NCBI RefSeq assembly: GCF_000261365.1
Contig: NZ_AJVC01000003.1
Span: forward strand, 744,001 to 808,000
From: Herbaspirillum sp. GW103
Lineage (GTDB): Bacteria > Pseudomonadota > Gammaproteobacteria > Burkholderiales > Burkholderiaceae_D
Reading direction: 5' to 3'
Length of the DNA: 64,000 nucleotides
A program made the translations under genes and the position numbers. A model generated the notes under the pieces. It worked only from the letters and a program-made list of their open reading frames with translations. It had not been told where the DNA came from and made no database searches. Every line of letters begins with the position of its first letter. The first letter of the stretch is position 1. Shown one piece after another: positions 35,805 to 46,610 of this stretch.

Positions 35805-36587
35805 ATGATTCGTTCCCTGTGGATTTCCAAGACCGGCCTGGATGCGCAACAGACGCAGCTGGACGTGATTTCCAACAACCTGGCCAACGTCAGCACCAAT
35901 GGTTTCAAGCGTTCGCGCGCCGTCTTCGAAGACCTGCTGTACCAGACCGTGCGCCAGCCTGGTGCCCAGTCTTCGCAGCAGACGCAATTGCCCTCGGGCC
36001 TGCAGATCGGTACCGGTGTGCGTCCGGTGGCCACCGAGCGCATCTTCACCCAGGGCAACGTCAACCAGACCAACAATGACAAGGACCTGGCGATCCAGGG
36101 CAATGGCTTCTTCCAGATCCTGCTGCCCGACGGCACCACCGCCTACACCCGCGATGGCTCCTTCCAGACCGACAGCCAGGGCCAGATGGTGACCTCCAGC
36201 GGCTACACCCTGCAGCCGCCGATCACCATTCCGCTCAACACCACCAAGCTGACCGTGGGCCGTGACGGTACCGTCTCGATCATGCAGGCCGGTTCCACCG
36301 CTACCACGCAGATCGGTACCATCCAGGTCGCCACCTTCATCAACCCGGCTGGCCTGGAAAGCCGTGGCGAGAACCTGTACGTCGAAACCGCCGCTTCCGG
36401 TACGCCCAACCCGAACACCCCGGGGACCAACGGTGCCGGTGCCCTGTGGCAGGGTTACGTGGAAACTTCCAACGTGAACGTGGTGGAAGAGCTGGTCAAC
36501 ATGATCCAGACACAGCGCGCCTATGAAATCAACAGCAAGGCCATCACCACGTCCGACCAGATGCTGGCCAAGCTTTCGCAGCTGTAA
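35805..36587 (+). CDS. flgG: Flagellar distal rod protein FlgG
   Basis: A 260-residue distal rod protein, exactly the usual family length. It begins [20 protein letters not shown] followed by [19 protein letters not shown], and ends with the conserved [20 protein letters not shown] helix. It is closely related to flgF and flgE along the shared N- and C-terminal parts. It lies in the middle of the flg unit. Confidence 0.98.
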   Translation: MIRSLWISKTGLDAQQTQLDVISNNLANVSTNGFKRSRAVFEDLLYQTVRQPGAQSSQQTQLPSGLQIGTGVRPVATERIFTQGNVNQTNNDKDLAIQGNGFFQILLPDGTTAYTRDGSFQTDSQGQMVTSSGYTLQPPITIPLNTTKLTVGRDGTVSIMQAGSTATTQIGTIQVATFINPAGLESRGENLYVETAASGTPNPNTPGTNGAGALWQGYVETSNVNVVEELVNMIQTQRAYEINSKAITTSDQMLAKLSQL

Positions 36588-36646
36588 GGCTTCGCGCAGT
36601 GGATGTTGAACAAGGTAGTCGGTAGCAGAAGAAGGACGAGGCAGAG

Positions 36647-37306
36647 ATGAAGAGCATGCTGAAATTGGTCACCATGGCGGGCGTGTTGAGCGTGAGTGCT
36701 TGCACCACCGTTCCCGACAGTATCGTGACAGGCCCCAAGACGGCGCGTCCGCAGCCGGCGTCCTACGCGCCGCCGACCTCGGGTGCGATTTTCCAGTCGG
36801 CGGTCTATCGCCCCTTGCTGGAAGACCGTCGCGCGCGTTTGGTCGGTGACACGCTCACCATCATCATCAACGAGAAGACCAGTGCCGCCAAGTCCGCCGC
36901 GAGTTCGGCCAGCAAGACCGGCGAAGTGGCCTCGCCCGCACCGACCATCTTCGGCACCTCGATCAAGGAATTGTCGGCCTCCGGCAGTTCCTCCTCCAAG
37001 TTCGATGACAAGGGCGCCACGACCGCCAGCAATACCTTCACCGGTACCATCGGCGTGACGGTGGTGGAGGTGCTGCCCAACGGCAACCTGGTGGTCTCGG
37101 GCGAAAAGCAGGTGTCACTGGACAAGGGCGTGGAATACGTGCGCTTCTCCGGCACCGTCAGCCCCGACAACATCCAGACCGGCAACACCGTTTCCTCCAC
37201 GCTGGTGGCGGATGCGAAAGTCGAATACCGTACCAACACCCGCGTGGACATGGCTGACTTCATGTCTTCGCTGGGCCGATTCTTCTTCAGCGTTTCTCCT
37301 TTCTGA
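36647..37306 (+). CDS. flgH: Flagellar L-ring lipoprotein FlgH
   Basis: A 219-residue outer-membrane lipoprotein that forms the L ring around the rod. The signal peptide ends in VSAC (cysteine near 19). The mature part shows the family segments RARLVGDTLTIIINEKTSA (about 63-81) and VEVLPNGNLVVSGEK, and ends LGRFFFSVSPF. The stop codon overlaps a possible upstream start of flgI, showing tight packing. Confidence 0.97.
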   Translation: MKSMLKLVTMAGVLSVSACTTVPDSIVTGPKTARPQPASYAPPTSGAIFQSAVYRPLLEDRRARLVGDTLTIIINEKTSAAKSAASSASKTGEVASPAPTIFGTSIKELSASGSSSSKFDDKGATTASNTFTGTIGVTVVEVLPNGNLVVSGEKQVSLDKGVEYVRFSGTVSPDNIQTGNTVSSTLVADAKVEYRTNTRVDMADFMSSLGRFFFSVSPF

Positions 37307-37320
37307 TGTGGAGTAGTGCA

Positions 37321-38475
37321 ATGACCCGGAAAGGATTTTTCGCCATGGACATGATCAGGATGGGCAGCAAGCTGCTTTCGGCGGCAGCCGTTGCAGCGCT
37401 GTGCCTGGCAGCGGCCATGCCGGCCCATGCCGAGCGTCTCAAGGACCTGGCCAGCATCCAGGGCGTGCGCCAGAACCAGCTGGTCGGTTATGGCCTGGTC
37501 GTGGGGCTGGATGGCAGTGGCGACCAGACCACGCAGACGCCGTTTACGGTGCAGAGCGTCATCAGCATGCTGCAGCAGCTGGGCGTGAACGTGCCCTCCG
37601 GCACCAGCAGCAACATGCAGTTGAAGAACGTGGCTGCCGCCATGGTCACGGCCACCTTGCCAGCCTTCGCCCAGCCGGGCCAGTTGATCGACGTGACGGT
37701 GTCCTCCATCGGCAATGCCAAGAGCCTGCGTGGCGGCACGCTGCTGATGGCCCCCCTGAAGGGTGCTGACGGCCAGATCTACGCCATCGCCCAGGGCAAC
37801 ATCGTCATCGGCGGTGCGGGCGGTTCGGCTGCCGGCAGCAGCACCATCGTCAACCAGCTGTCGGCCGGCCGCATTTCCGGCGGAGCGACCGTGGAACGGG
37901 CCGTGCCCAGTTCGCTCGGCGGCGGCGACGCAGTCGTGCTGGAGCTCAATGACTATGATTTCTCGACTGCCAGCCGGGTGGTCGATGCGCTCAACAAGCG
38001 TTTCGGCAGCGATACCGCCGTGGCTCAGGATGGCCGTGTGATCCGTGTGCGCGCGCCCATTTCCAGTGGCGATCGGGTAGCCTTCCTCGGTGCCCTGGAA
38101 AACGTGGATGTCACCCCCGGCAAGCTGGCGGCCAAGGTGATCTTGAATGCCCGTACCGGCTCGGTGGTGATGAACCAGAGCGTGATGCTGGAGACCTGCG
38201 CGGTCTCGCACGGCAACCTGTCGGTAGTGATCCAGGCCGACAATGCGGTCAGCCAGCCCAATGCCCTGGCCGGTGGCCAGACGGCGGGGGTGCAGAATGC
38301 CCAGGTCTCCATCAACAAGGAGCCGGGCAAGGTCATGCTGTTGAAGGGCGGTGCTTCGTTGTCGGATGTGGTCAAGGCGCTCAATGCCATCGGCGCCACG
38401 CCCCAGGACTTGCTGGCGATCCTGCAGGCCATGAAGGCGGCCGGTTCCTTGCGCGCCGAACTCGAAGTGATCTGA
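37321..38475 (+). CDS. flgI: Flagellar P-ring protein FlgI
   Basis: A 384-residue periplasmic protein that forms the P ring in the peptidoglycan layer, assembled with FlgA. The signal peptide has a hydrophobic core LLSAAAVAALCLAAAMPAHA. The mature start ERLKDLASIQGVRQNQLVGY is strongly conserved. I choose ATG 37321 because GGAG lies 8 bases upstream; ATG 37306 (overlapping flgH) and ATG 37345 are alternatives, all giving the same mature protein. Confidence 0.97.
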   Translation: MTRKGFFAMDMIRMGSKLLSAAAVAALCLAAAMPAHAERLKDLASIQGVRQNQLVGYGLVVGLDGSGDQTTQTPFTVQSVISMLQQLGVNVPSGTSSNMQLKNVAAAMVTATLPAFAQPGQLIDVTVSSIGNAKSLRGGTLLMAPLKGADGQIYAIAQGNIVIGGAGGSAAGSSTIVNQLSAGRISGGATVERAVPSSLGGGDAVVLELNDYDFSTASRVVDALNKRFGSDTAVAQDGRVIRVRAPISSGDRVAFLGALENVDVTPGKLAAKVILNARTGSVVMNQSVMLETCAVSHGNLSVVIQADNAVSQPNALAGGQTAGVQNAQVSINKEPGKVMLLKGGASLSDVVKALNAIGATPQDLLAILQAMKAAGSLRAELEVI

Positions 38476-38521
38476 CGCTGCAGGCCGATTCAACATCCAA
38501 CGCTTTCCACCAAGGTCATCC

Positions 38522-39493
38522 ATGCTCAACAAGATCAACCCATCCAATCCGACCGAGAGTCTTGCCGTCGATGCGAATGGGCTGAATGGCCTGCGCGAGG
38601 CGGCCAAGCAGAATTCACCGGAATCCATCAAGGGTGCCGCCAAGCAGTTCGAGGCCATGTTCCTGAACATGGTGATGAAGAGCATGCGGGATGCCACGCC
38701 GCAGAACGGGCCGTTCGACAACGAGCAGACCAAGATGTTTACCTCCATGCTGGACCAGCAACTGAGCCAGAGCCTGGCCCAGCGCGGGGTCGGGCTGGCC
38801 GATGTGCTCACGCGCCAGCTCTCGGCCTCGCTGCCCAAGAAGCTGCCTGATGCTCAGGACCTGGACGGCAATTCCACACCGGGCGATGATGGCCTGCCGA
38901 TGGGCATCCCGCTGGTCAAGGACATGAGCGATGCCGACCGCGCCAAGTTCATCCAGAGCTTCGCCAGCCAGCAGGCCGCCGAAAGCACCGACCAGGACGG
39001 TCGCAACAAGCAGCGCCGCAGTTCCAACAAGCCGGCCCATGTGGAAGCCTTCCAGAACCGTTTGCAGGCCGATGCCGAACTGGCCAGCAAGATGACCGGC
39101 ATCCCGGCCAAGTTCATGCTGGCGCAGGCGGCGCTGGAAACCGGCTGGGGCAAGAAGGAAATCGTCACCCGCGACGGTCGTTCCGCCCACAACCTGTTCG
39201 GTATCAAGGCGACCGGCAACTGGACCGGCAAGGTGGTCGAGGCCACCACCATCGAATACATCAACGGCAAGCCGCAGAAGCGCGTGGAAAAATTCCGCGC
39301 CTATGATTCCTATGCGGATGCCTTCAAGGATTACGCCAACTTGCTGCGCAGCAATCCGCGCTACGAGAAGGTCCTGGCCAGCGCCCAGGATGCCCACGGT
39401 TTCGCCTACGGTCTGCAGCGCGCCGGTTATGCCACCGATCCGCACTATGCGGAAAAGCTCTCGCGCATCATCCGTACCTCACTGTCGGCCTGA
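38522..39493 (+). CDS. flgJ: Rod-cap protein / peptidoglycan hydrolase FlgJ
   Basis: A 323-residue two-domain protein. The N-terminal domain (about 30-105, KGAAKQFEAMFLNMVMKSMR) guides rod assembly. The C-terminal glucosaminidase domain (about 170-323) opens the peptidoglycan for the rod and contains the catalytic Glu in AALETGWGKKE near 203-213, plus the NLFGIKATGNWTG and FRAYDSYADAFKDYA motifs. The dual-domain form is typical of beta- and gammaproteobacteria. It ends the early flg unit; flgK has its own FliA promoter. Confidence 0.97.
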   Translation: MLNKINPSNPTESLAVDANGLNGLREAAKQNSPESIKGAAKQFEAMFLNMVMKSMRDATPQNGPFDNEQTKMFTSMLDQQLSQSLAQRGVGLADVLTRQLSASLPKKLPDAQDLDGNSTPGDDGLPMGIPLVKDMSDADRAKFIQSFASQQAAESTDQDGRNKQRRSSNKPAHVEAFQNRLQADAELASKMTGIPAKFMLAQAALETGWGKKEIVTRDGRSAHNLFGIKATGNWTGKVVEATTIEYINGKPQKRVEKFRAYDSYADAFKDYANLLRSNPRYEKVLASAQDAHGFAYGLQRAGYATDPHYAEKLSRIIRTSLSA

Positions 39494-39569
39494 TCCCGCG
39501 CCGCCGCAGGGCATGATCGCGCGGCAAGCTCATCGGTTCCGACCGGAAACAAATTCGGGCCGGAGCCGC

Positions 39570-39596
39570 TAAAGTTTTGGTCAATCCTGCCGTTGA
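39570..39596 (+). promoter_or_regulatory. FliA (sigma-28) promoter of flgKL
   Basis: TAAAGTTT (full consensus), an 11-bp spacer and GCCGTTGA (positions 1-4 and 6 fit GCCGATAA, plus the final A), 43 bp before the flgK ATG. Confidence 0.82.
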
Positions 39597-39638
39597 CTTG
39601 GTTATTCCGCTAAAAGCTTTCAGGGACGACAACCTAGC

Positions 39639-41969
39639 ATGGCAACTAACATCTTCAGTATCGGGCAAAGCGCGTTGCAGGCGGCCATGGCGGCGCAGGC
39701 CACCACCAGCCACAACATCTCCAACGCCACCACTCCCGGCTACAACCGCCAGGAAGTCGTGCAAAGCTCGGCCGGCGGCATCAACTATGGCTACGGCTTC
39801 GTCGGCCAGGGTGCCCAGGTCACCCAGATCAAGCGCATCTACAACGATTTCCTGACCAAGCAGGCACTGGCCTCGCAGAGCTCGGCGAGCTCGCTGGATT
39901 CGTATTACTCGGAGATCTCGCAGATCAACAACACGGTGGCCGACACCAAGGCCGGTCTGTCGCCGGCCCTGCAGGATTTCTTTGCGGCCGTGCAGAATCT
40001 GGCCTCCAACCCGAATACCCAGGCCTCGCGCCAGTCGGTGCTGTCGCAGGCGTCGACCCTGGTGGCGCGCGTGTCCAGCATCAACGACCAGCTCGCCCAG
40101 AGCAGCGCCAGCGTCAACAGTCAGATCACCTCGACGGTGACCACCATCAATTCCTACGCGCAACAGCTCGCCCAGTTGAACCAGGCCATCGTCAATGCCG
40201 TGGGGACCGGCGGCGGGCAGCAGCCCAACGATCTGCTGGATCAGCGCGACCAGTTGGTGGCGGAGCTCAACAAGTACGTCAAGATCACCACGGTGCCGCA
40301 GGATACCGGGGCGGTGAGCGTGTTCATCGGCACCGGCCAGTCGCTGGTGACCGGTGACCAGGTGACCCAGCTGGCGGTGACCAATTCGCCCACCGATGTC
40401 TCTCGTCTGCAGGTCGGCCAGGTGCTGCCCGGTGGCGGCACGGCGACCATTCCCGACAGCTTCTTCTATGACGGTGGCAGTCTGGGTGGCCTGCTGAAGT
40501 ACCGTACGGAAACCCTGGATCCGACCCAGAACGCCCTGGGCCGCATCGCCATCGCCATGGGGACCGCGTTCAATGAACAGCAAAAGCTGGGACTGGACCA
40601 GAACGGTAACGCGGGCACCGACATGTTCAACGTCAGTTCGCCCAACCTGATCGGCTATCCGACCAATACCGGCACCACCAACCTGACGACGACCATCAGC
40701 GACCCCTCGGCGCTGAGCACGAGTGACTACACGCTGACCTACGACGGCACCAACTACACCTTTACGCGTCTGTCGGACAACACCAAGACCGTCAAGGCCG
40801 CCGGCGACTTCCCGGTCACGCTCGACGGCGTGACCTACTCCGACGGTGGCTCTCCGGCGGGCGCGCCGACCATGGCCAGCGGCAATATCTACAAGATCCA
40901 GCCGACGGCCAACGGTGCCGCGGCCTTCTCGCTGCTGCTGAGCAATACCCAACTGCTGGCCACGGCCGCGCCGATCTCGACCTCGATCAACGCGACCAAC
41001 AACGTCAACGCCAGTACCGGCGCCAGCAACACCGGCAACGCGATCATTTCCAACACCTCGCTGGATCCGAGCTCGTTCAAGCAGGGTTCGTCGGTATCGT
41101 TCAGCACTACGCTCGATACCACGGTGACGCCGAACCAGCTCCAGCTGGCCGCCACCTGGACCAACAATACGCCCGCGCCGGACGTGACCTATACCAACCC
41201 GGACGGGACCACCGGTACGGCCACGGGCGGGGCCGCGTTCAATTACACGCCGGGCATGACCATCAGCAGCGGCGGCGTGACCTATACGCTGACCGGTACG
41301 CCCAGCACCGGTGACACGTTCAATTTTGCCCCGGTGGCGGCCAACAAGGGCACGGCGACCATCAGTACCGGTTCGGTGACGGCGGACTACCTGACCACGA
41401 CCACGCCGCTGACCAAGCCCACCACGCTGAGCTACGACAGCACGGCCACGCCCCCGGTGTTCGTCATGTCGCCGGCAGCGCCAGGTACAGGCACCATTAC
41501 CCATCTGGACGGCACGACCACCACGATCAATGCGGGTGATACCAACATCCCGTACAAGGCCGGCGATACCTACGAGATCAGCGGTGTGAAGTTCCAGATC
41601 TCCGGCCAGCCCTCCAATGGCGACCAGTTCACCATCTCGGCCAACACCAATGCGGCGTCGGACAATCGCAATGCGCTGGCCATGGCCAACCTGCAGACGG
41701 CCAACACCATCAATGGCACCAGCTTCCAGGGCTCCTACTCGCAGCTGGTGGCCACCATCGGCAACAAGACCAACGAGATCAACGTCACCAATACGGCCGA
41801 GAAATCGCGCCTGACGGCGATCCAGACCCAGCAGCAGTCCGAGTCCGGCGTCAACCAGGACGAGGAACTGGCCAACATGATCCGCAACCAGCAGCAGTAC
41901 CAGGCTGCGGCCAAGATCATCCAGGCCGCCAGCGACATGATCAATGTCCTGCTCACCCTGGGCAGCTAA
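39639..41969 (+). CDS. flgK: Hook-filament junction protein FlgK (long form)
   Basis: A 776-residue hook-associated protein 1 that joins hook to filament; enteric FlgK has about 550 residues. The N-terminus (FSIGQSALQAAMAAQATTSH, then NISNATTPGYNRQ) and C-terminus (NQDEELANMIRNQQQYQAAA) are typical. The extra length lies in the middle (about 345-670). This part is Thr/Ser/Gly-rich and appears to hold three related beta-type units, each ending in a GVxY/F-x-GxP-x-GDxF-like pattern. The chaperone FlgN is encoded at 29941. Confidence 0.96.
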   Translation: MATNIFSIGQSALQAAMAAQATTSHNISNATTPGYNRQEVVQSSAGGINYGYGFVGQGAQVTQIKRIYNDFLTKQALASQSSASSLDSYYSEISQINNTVADTKAGLSPALQDFFAAVQNLASNPNTQASRQSVLSQASTLVARVSSINDQLAQSSASVNSQITSTVTTINSYAQQLAQLNQAIVNAVGTGGGQQPNDLLDQRDQLVAELNKYVKITTVPQDTGAVSVFIGTGQSLVTGDQVTQLAVTNSPTDVSRLQVGQVLPGGGTATIPDSFFYDGGSLGGLLKYRTETLDPTQNALGRIAIAMGTAFNEQQKLGLDQNGNAGTDMFNVSSPNLIGYPTNTGTTNLTTTISDPSALSTSDYTLTYDGTNYTFTRLSDNTKTVKAAGDFPVTLDGVTYSDGGSPAGAPTMASGNIYKIQPTANGAAAFSLLLSNTQLLATAAPISTSINATNNVNASTGASNTGNAIISNTSLDPSSFKQGSSVSFSTTLDTTVTPNQLQLAATWTNNTPAPDVTYTNPDGTTGTATGGAAFNYTPGMTISSGGVTYTLTGTPSTGDTFNFAPVAANKGTATISTGSVTADYLTTTTPLTKPTTLSYDSTATPPVFVMSPAAPGTGTITHLDGTTTTINAGDTNIPYKAGDTYEISGVKFQISGQPSNGDQFTISANTNAASDNRNALAMANLQTANTINGTSFQGSYSQLVATIGNKTNEINVTNTAEKSRLTAIQTQQQSESGVNQDEELANMIRNQQQYQAAAKIIQAASDMINVLLTLGS

Positions 41970-41989
41970 TCAGTTAAAGGAAGATGACC

Positions 41990-43123
41990 ATGCGTATCAG
42001 CACCCAGATGCTCTATCAGTCGAGCAACAATGACCTGACCAGCATGCAGGGCCAGATCCTGAAGCTGACCCAGCAGGTGACGGCGCAGCAGAAGGTCTTG
42101 CTGCCCTCGGATGATCCGGTGGCCGCCGCCCGCGCCCTGGACATGACCCAGACCTCGGCCCTGAACGACCAGTACAAGACCAATCGCCAGAACGCCAACA
42201 GCGCCCTGTCGACCGTGCAGGGGACCCTGGACAGCCTGACCAACATGCTGACCAAGCTCAAGTCCAATGTCATCACTGCAGGCAATGCCTCGTATTCGAA
42301 TGCCGAGCGCATCAACATGGCTTCCGAGATCAAGGGCAACCTCAACGAAGTGCTGGGCTATGCCAATGCCCAGGACGGCCAGGGCAATTACATCTTCGCC
42401 GGTTTCAAGAGCACCACCCAGCCCTTCACCCTGGACGGCACCGGCGGCGTGGTCTACAACGGCGACCAGGGCGCCATGACGCTGCAGGTCGACTCGACCC
42501 GCCAGATGGATATCAGCGCCTCGGGCCAGACGGTGTTCCAGGGCAATGGTCAGGATATCTTCAAGACCATGACCAACATGATCAATGTGCTGTCCGTGCC
42601 GGTGACCGAAGCGGCCAACACTGCCGACGAGACCGCTGCCAACAATTTCGAATATCCGTCCGGTTCCGGCCAGACCCCGATTGCCGCCTACAAGACGGCA
42701 CAATCTGAACTGGATGCCCTCAAGCCGGACGATCCGACCTATCAGGCCAAGTTCACCGAAACGGCGGCGCTCAAGCTGCAGGCCGATGCTGCCGATGCGG
42801 CGCGTACGCCGGTGGCGGGCAGCCAGGCAGCGCTGTCGCGCAACCTGGCCAAGTTCAATACCCAGATTGACTCGATTGCCAGCAGTGTCTCCACCGTCAA
42901 GGCGTCCATCGGTGCCCGCCAGAACGAGCTGGACAACCTGGATGCGGCCGGTGAGGTCAACAAGGAAAACTACACCCAGACCATCAACAACCTGCTGGGC
43001 CGCAATCTTTCCGATACCAGCGAGCTGATCAGCGACCTCACGCTCAAGCAGACCTATCTGTCGGCAGCCCAGAAGGTCTTCGTCACCACCAGTGGCCTGA
43101 CTTTGCTGAATTACCTCAAATAA
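41990..43123 (+). CDS. flgL: Hook-filament junction protein FlgL
   Basis: A 377-residue hook-associated protein 3, related to flagellin. The N-terminal helix (RISTQMLYQSSNNDLTSMQG) and C-terminal coiled coil (ISDLTLKQTYLSAAQKVFVT) frame a variable middle. ATG 41990 is chosen because AAAGGAAG lies 6 bases upstream; ATG 41984 would be too close to it. It lies 20 bp after flgK, shares its sigma-28 promoter, and is followed by a strong terminator. Confidence 0.96.
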   Translation: MRISTQMLYQSSNNDLTSMQGQILKLTQQVTAQQKVLLPSDDPVAAARALDMTQTSALNDQYKTNRQNANSALSTVQGTLDSLTNMLTKLKSNVITAGNASYSNAERINMASEIKGNLNEVLGYANAQDGQGNYIFAGFKSTTQPFTLDGTGGVVYNGDQGAMTLQVDSTRQMDISASGQTVFQGNGQDIFKTMTNMINVLSVPVTEAANTADETAANNFEYPSGSGQTPIAAYKTAQSELDALKPDDPTYQAKFTETAALKLQADAADAARTPVAGSQAALSRNLAKFNTQIDSIASSVSTVKASIGARQNELDNLDAAGEVNKENYTQTINNLLGRNLSDTSELISDLTLKQTYLSAAQKVFVTTSGLTLLNYLK

Positions 43124-43176
43124 TGAAGTTACCTTCACAGCGACGGCGTTGCAGGCCGATCGCAGTGAAGGAAAAT

Positions 43177-43210
43177 GCAAAAAGGCGAACCCGCGGGTTC
43201 GCCTTTTTGC
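43177..43210. terminator. Perfect bidirectional terminator between flgL and the efflux unit
   Basis: A fully palindromic 34-bp sequence with arms starting GCAAAAAGGCGAACCCG. The A run and T run on the two sides let it end transcription from both converging units. Confidence 0.95.
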
Positions 43211-43226
43211 TTGGGGCCATCGCGTT

Positions 43227-44642
43227 TCACCGGGGAGGAGTCGCGCGGGCATCGCCACCCAGGGCCTGGTATAGCGTCATCTGGTTCTTCAACTGGTTCA
43301 GCCGCACCTGGGCCAGGGTGTCCTCGGCGCTGCGGCGCTTGTCCTGCTGGTCCAGCCAGGCTTGCAAGGTGGCCGAGCCGGCCCGGTAACGCAGCGCGTA
43401 GAGCTGCTCGGCCGCGCGTGCCACCTCGACGTTGCGGGCCTGCAGCGCCTGCTGCCGGGCATATTGCTCGCGCGCCGACAGGGCGTTTTCGACATCGCTG
43501 AAGGCGGCGTACAAGGTCTGGCGGAACTGCGTGAGGGCACTGTCGTAGTCGGCCTGGGAGACGCCGACCTTGAGCTTCATCTGGGTCTGTTGCAGGAAGG
43601 GCAGGGTCAGTTGCGCGGCCAGCGAAGCCACCGGATTCTGCACCAGACGCAGCAGGGCATCGCTGCTGGTGCCGAGCGAGCCGGTCAGGCTCAGCTGCGG
43701 ATAAAAGCCGGTCCGTGTCAGGTCGACATTGGCCAGGGCTTCGCGCAGTCGCAATTCGGCTGCCCGCAGATCCGGACGTCGTCCCAGCAGTTCGGCCGGC
43801 AGGCCCGCCGCCAGGGACGGCAAGGGCTGCTCCGGCAGGGCCGGCGGCAGTTGGCGACGCTGGCCGGGCGGACTGTCGAACAGGATGGCCAGGGCATTGT
43901 CATTTTCCACCCGCTGCTGCACCAGTTCGGTATAGCTGGATTGCTGGCTCAGCAGGTTTTGCCGGGCCGTGAGCACCTCCAGGGATGACACCGCACCGGC
44001 ACGGTACTGGGTATTGACCAGGTCCAGCGTCTTCTGCGCGTAGGCGATGCTTTGTTCGGCGTTCTGGATGCGCTGGTTCAGGTAGGCGCCGGTCCAGTAG
44101 AGGTTGGCGGTGGTGCCGACCAGGGCCAGGGCAGTGGCGGCGCGGTCCTGCTCGGTGGCCAGGGCTTCCCAGCGGGCCACGTCGTAGTTGGCGCCCAGGC
44201 GGCCCCACAGGTCGACTTCATAGGACAGGCTCACCGAATTCTGGCTGGCGCGGGTGGTCTGGCCGTTGCCATCGAGCGCTTTGCCGGCACTGCTGCCGAG
44301 CTGGGCGCTGAGGGCCGGGACGAAGGCATCGTTGGCGATCCCGGCCTGCAATTGGGCGCGCCTGAGCTTGATGGTCGCCACCGCCAGGTCGTTGTTCTTG
44401 CGCAGGGCCTCATCGATGAGGCCGTTGAGGGTCTGGTCGCCGAAGGCTTGCCACCATTGGCTGGCGTTGACGCCAGCGGCCGGGTCACCCTGTTGCCAGG
44501 CCGCAGGGGTCCGGGTCGCCGGTGCAGTGTAGGGAGTGCGCACCAGGCTGCTGCAGCCGCCCAGCAGGGCCAGGGCCAGCAACAGCGTCAGGCGGGAAAG
44601 TGAAGGGAAATTCGGGAGCTTGGACATGGCGTGCAATTTCAT
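43227..44642 (-). CDS. Outer-membrane efflux lipoprotein (NodT/OprM family)
   Basis: A 471-residue TolC-like channel, lipid-anchored at the cysteine of LLGGCSS (about 26-32). Two repeated TolC-type halves rich in long helices are visible, for example [20 protein letters not shown], then [20 protein letters not shown] in the second half. It is the exit duct for the MacA-MacB pump encoded just upstream. The start (ATG 44642) overlaps the macB stop by 4 bp; ATG 44627 is an alternative. The dedicated duct makes this a complete tripartite system, similar in layout to PvdRT-OpmQ. Confidence 0.9.
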   Translation of the reverse strand: MKLHAMSKLPNFPSLSRLTLLLALALLGGCSSLVRTPYTAPATRTPAAWQQGDPAAGVNASQWWQAFGDQTLNGLIDEALRKNNDLAVATIKLRRAQLQAGIANDAFVPALSAQLGSSAGKALDGNGQTTRASQNSVSLSYEVDLWGRLGANYDVARWEALATEQDRAATALALVGTTANLYWTGAYLNQRIQNAEQSIAYAQKTLDLVNTQYRAGAVSSLEVLTARQNLLSQQSSYTELVQQRVENDNALAILFDSPPGQRRQLPPALPEQPLPSLAAGLPAELLGRRPDLRAAELRLREALANVDLTRTGFYPQLSLTGSLGTSSDALLRLVQNPVASLAAQLTLPFLQQTQMKLKVGVSQADYDSALTQFRQTLYAAFSDVENALSAREQYARQQALQARNVEVARAAEQLYALRYRAGSATLQAWLDQQDKRRSAEDTLAQVRLNQLKNQMTLYQALGGDARATPPR

Positions 44643-46603
44643 TCGCGGGCGAGGGCGTCCACCGGATTGAGGCGCGCGGCATTGCGCGCCGGCAGGAAAC
44701 CGAACACCACGCCGATCAGGGTGGAGCAGGCAAAGGCGCTGACGATGGAGACAGTCGAATAGATCAGGTGGAAACTGCTGACGAAGTGGGCAAACACCGC
44801 GCCAAAGGACAGCGCCACCAGCACGCCCAGCAGTCCGCCGGCCAGGCAGACCAGCACCGCTTCGATGAGGAACTGCTGCATGATGTCGCCCTGGCGCGCG
44901 CCCACGGCCATGCGCACGCCGATCTCGCGGGTACGCTCGGTGACCGAGACCAGCATGATGTTCATCACGCCAATGCCGCCCACCACCAGCGAGATCAGCG
45001 CAATCATGGAGACCAGCAGGGTCAGCGTGGCGGTGGCCTTCTCGATGGTCTGGCGGATGCTGTCGGTGTTGAAGATGTAGAAGTCCTTGGTGCGATGGCG
45101 CAGCGTCATCAGTTGCGTAATGCCCTGCTCGGCGGCCGCGCTGGGGACCTTGTCGCTGACCCGCACGGTGATGCCGCTCAGGTAACGCTGGCCGATCACG
45201 CGGGTCATGGCGGTGGTGTAGGGCACCCAGACATTGAGGGCGCTGTTGTTGCCGAAGCCGTTCTCGCGCTTCTGCGTCACGCCGATCACGCGGCATGGCA
45301 CGCTGCCCAGGAAGATCACTTCGCCCAGTGCATTGCCGCCGTTGGGGAAGAGCTTCTTGTAGGTATTGGCATCGATCACCACTTCCTGCGCCTGGCGGCG
45401 GATGCCGTCGTTGTCGAAGCTCATGCCCTGCGCCATCTTCAGCCCGCGTACGCGGAAATATTGCTCGCCCACGCCGTTGATGGTGGCGCTGACCGAGATG
45501 TTGCCATAGCGTGCGGAGGAGGCCGTGGACACGCTGGGTGTGACACTGTCGACATAGTTCTGCTCGGCCAGGGCGGCGGCATCTGCGGGCGTGAGGGTGC
45601 GGATGGCGGCTGATTTCATGTCGCCGAAATCGGTGCCGGGGAAGATGTCGATGGTATTGGTGCCCATGGCGCTGATGTCCGACAGGATCTGCGCGCGCGA
45701 ACCGCTGCCCAGGGCGACCACCGATACCACCGAGGCGATGCCGATGATGATGCCCAGCATGGTCAGGAAGCTGCGCAGGCGGTGCGCATTCATGGCCAGC
45801 AAGGACATGCGCAGCGCTTCCTTGAAGCGATCCAGTCCGGCGCGCCAGGCGCTGGCCTGTCGGCTCTGCTGGCCTTGCTGCTTGTGCGCGCTGCTCACCG
45901 CTGTCGCTGCGGGTACCTGGTTGCGACGATCCGCAACGATCACGCCGTCCTTGATCTCGATGATGCGCTGGGCATTGCCGGCCACCTGCATGTCATGCGT
46001 GACGATGATGATGGTGTGGCCTTCGGCATGCAGTTCCTTGAGGATGTTCATCACCTCGTGACCGCTGTGGCTGTCCAGCGCGCCGGTCGGTTCGTCGGCC
46101 AGGATCACGTCGCCGCCATTCATCAGCGCGCGCGCAATCGAGACGCGCTGCTGCTGCCCGCCCGAGAGCTGGCCCGGCTTGTGGTGGCCGCGCTCGGCCA
46201 GGCCCAGTCGCGCCAGCAGTTGCGCGGCGCGCTGGCGGCGCTGGGCCGGTTCCTGACCGGCATAGACCGCCGGTACTTCCACGTTGGCCGTGGCATCCAG
46301 GTCCGAGAGCAGGTGATAGCGCTGGAAGATGAAGCCGAAATGCTCGCGCCGCAATTGCGCCAGTTCATCCGGCTCCAGCTTGCCGGTCTCGCGTCCGGCG
46401 ACCAGGTAGCTGCCGGCACTGGGCTTGTCCAGGCAGCCGAGGATATTCATCAGAGTCGACTTGCCCGAGCCGGAAGCGCCGACGATGGCGACCATCTCGC
46501 CGGCAGCGATGTCGAGGTTGATGTCGTTGAGCACGGTGATGGTGTCATCACCGGCGGGAAAGTCGCGGCGCAGTCCGCGCAGTTGCAACAGGGGCGTCGT
46601 CAT
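44639..46603 (-). CDS. macB: MacB-type ABC transporter (ATPase-permease fusion)
   Basis: A 654-residue inner-membrane protein that couples ATP hydrolysis to export of macrolides, siderophores, toxins or lipopeptides in known relatives. The N-terminal ATPase has Walker [10 protein letters not shown] (42-50), signature LSGGQQQR and Walker [13 protein letters not shown]. The C-terminal half has four membrane helices and a large periplasmic domain between the first and second. ATG 46603 begins the conserved [10 protein letters not shown] part. It overlaps the outer-membrane gene by 4 bp and follows macA by 7 bp. Confidence 0.93.
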   Translation of the reverse strand: MTTPLLQLRGLRRDFPAGDDTITVLNDINLDIAAGEMVAIVGASGSGKSTLMNILGCLDKPSAGSYLVAGRETGKLEPDELAQLRREHFGFIFQRYHLLSDLDATANVEVPAVYAGQEPAQRRQRAAQLLARLGLAERGHHKPGQLSGGQQQRVSIARALMNGGDVILADEPTGALDSHSGHEVMNILKELHAEGHTIIIVTHDMQVAGNAQRIIEIKDGVIVADRRNQVPAATAVSSAHKQQGQQSRQASAWRAGLDRFKEALRMSLLAMNAHRLRSFLTMLGIIIGIASVVSVVALGSGSRAQILSDISAMGTNTIDIFPGTDFGDMKSAAIRTLTPADAAALAEQNYVDSVTPSVSTASSARYGNISVSATINGVGEQYFRVRGLKMAQGMSFDNDGIRRQAQEVVIDANTYKKLFPNGGNALGEVIFLGSVPCRVIGVTQKRENGFGNNSALNVWVPYTTAMTRVIGQRYLSGITVRVSDKVPSAAAEQGITQLMTLRHRTKDFYIFNTDSIRQTIEKATATLTLLVSMIALISLVVGGIGVMNIMLVSVTERTREIGVRMAVGARQGDIMQQFLIEAVLVCLAGGLLGVLVALSFGAVFAHFVSSFHLIYSTVSIVSAFACSTLIGVVFGFLPARNAARLNPVDALARE

Positions 46604-46610
46604 GGCCGCC

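Noticed and set aside
36805..38838. A 677-codon minus-strand open frame opposite flgH-flgI-flgJ
   Set aside because: Antisense shadow; no ribosome site and no recognisable domain.
39468..41504. A 678-codon minus-strand open frame opposite flgK
   Set aside because: Antisense shadow of flgK with Arg/Gly-rich low-quality translation.
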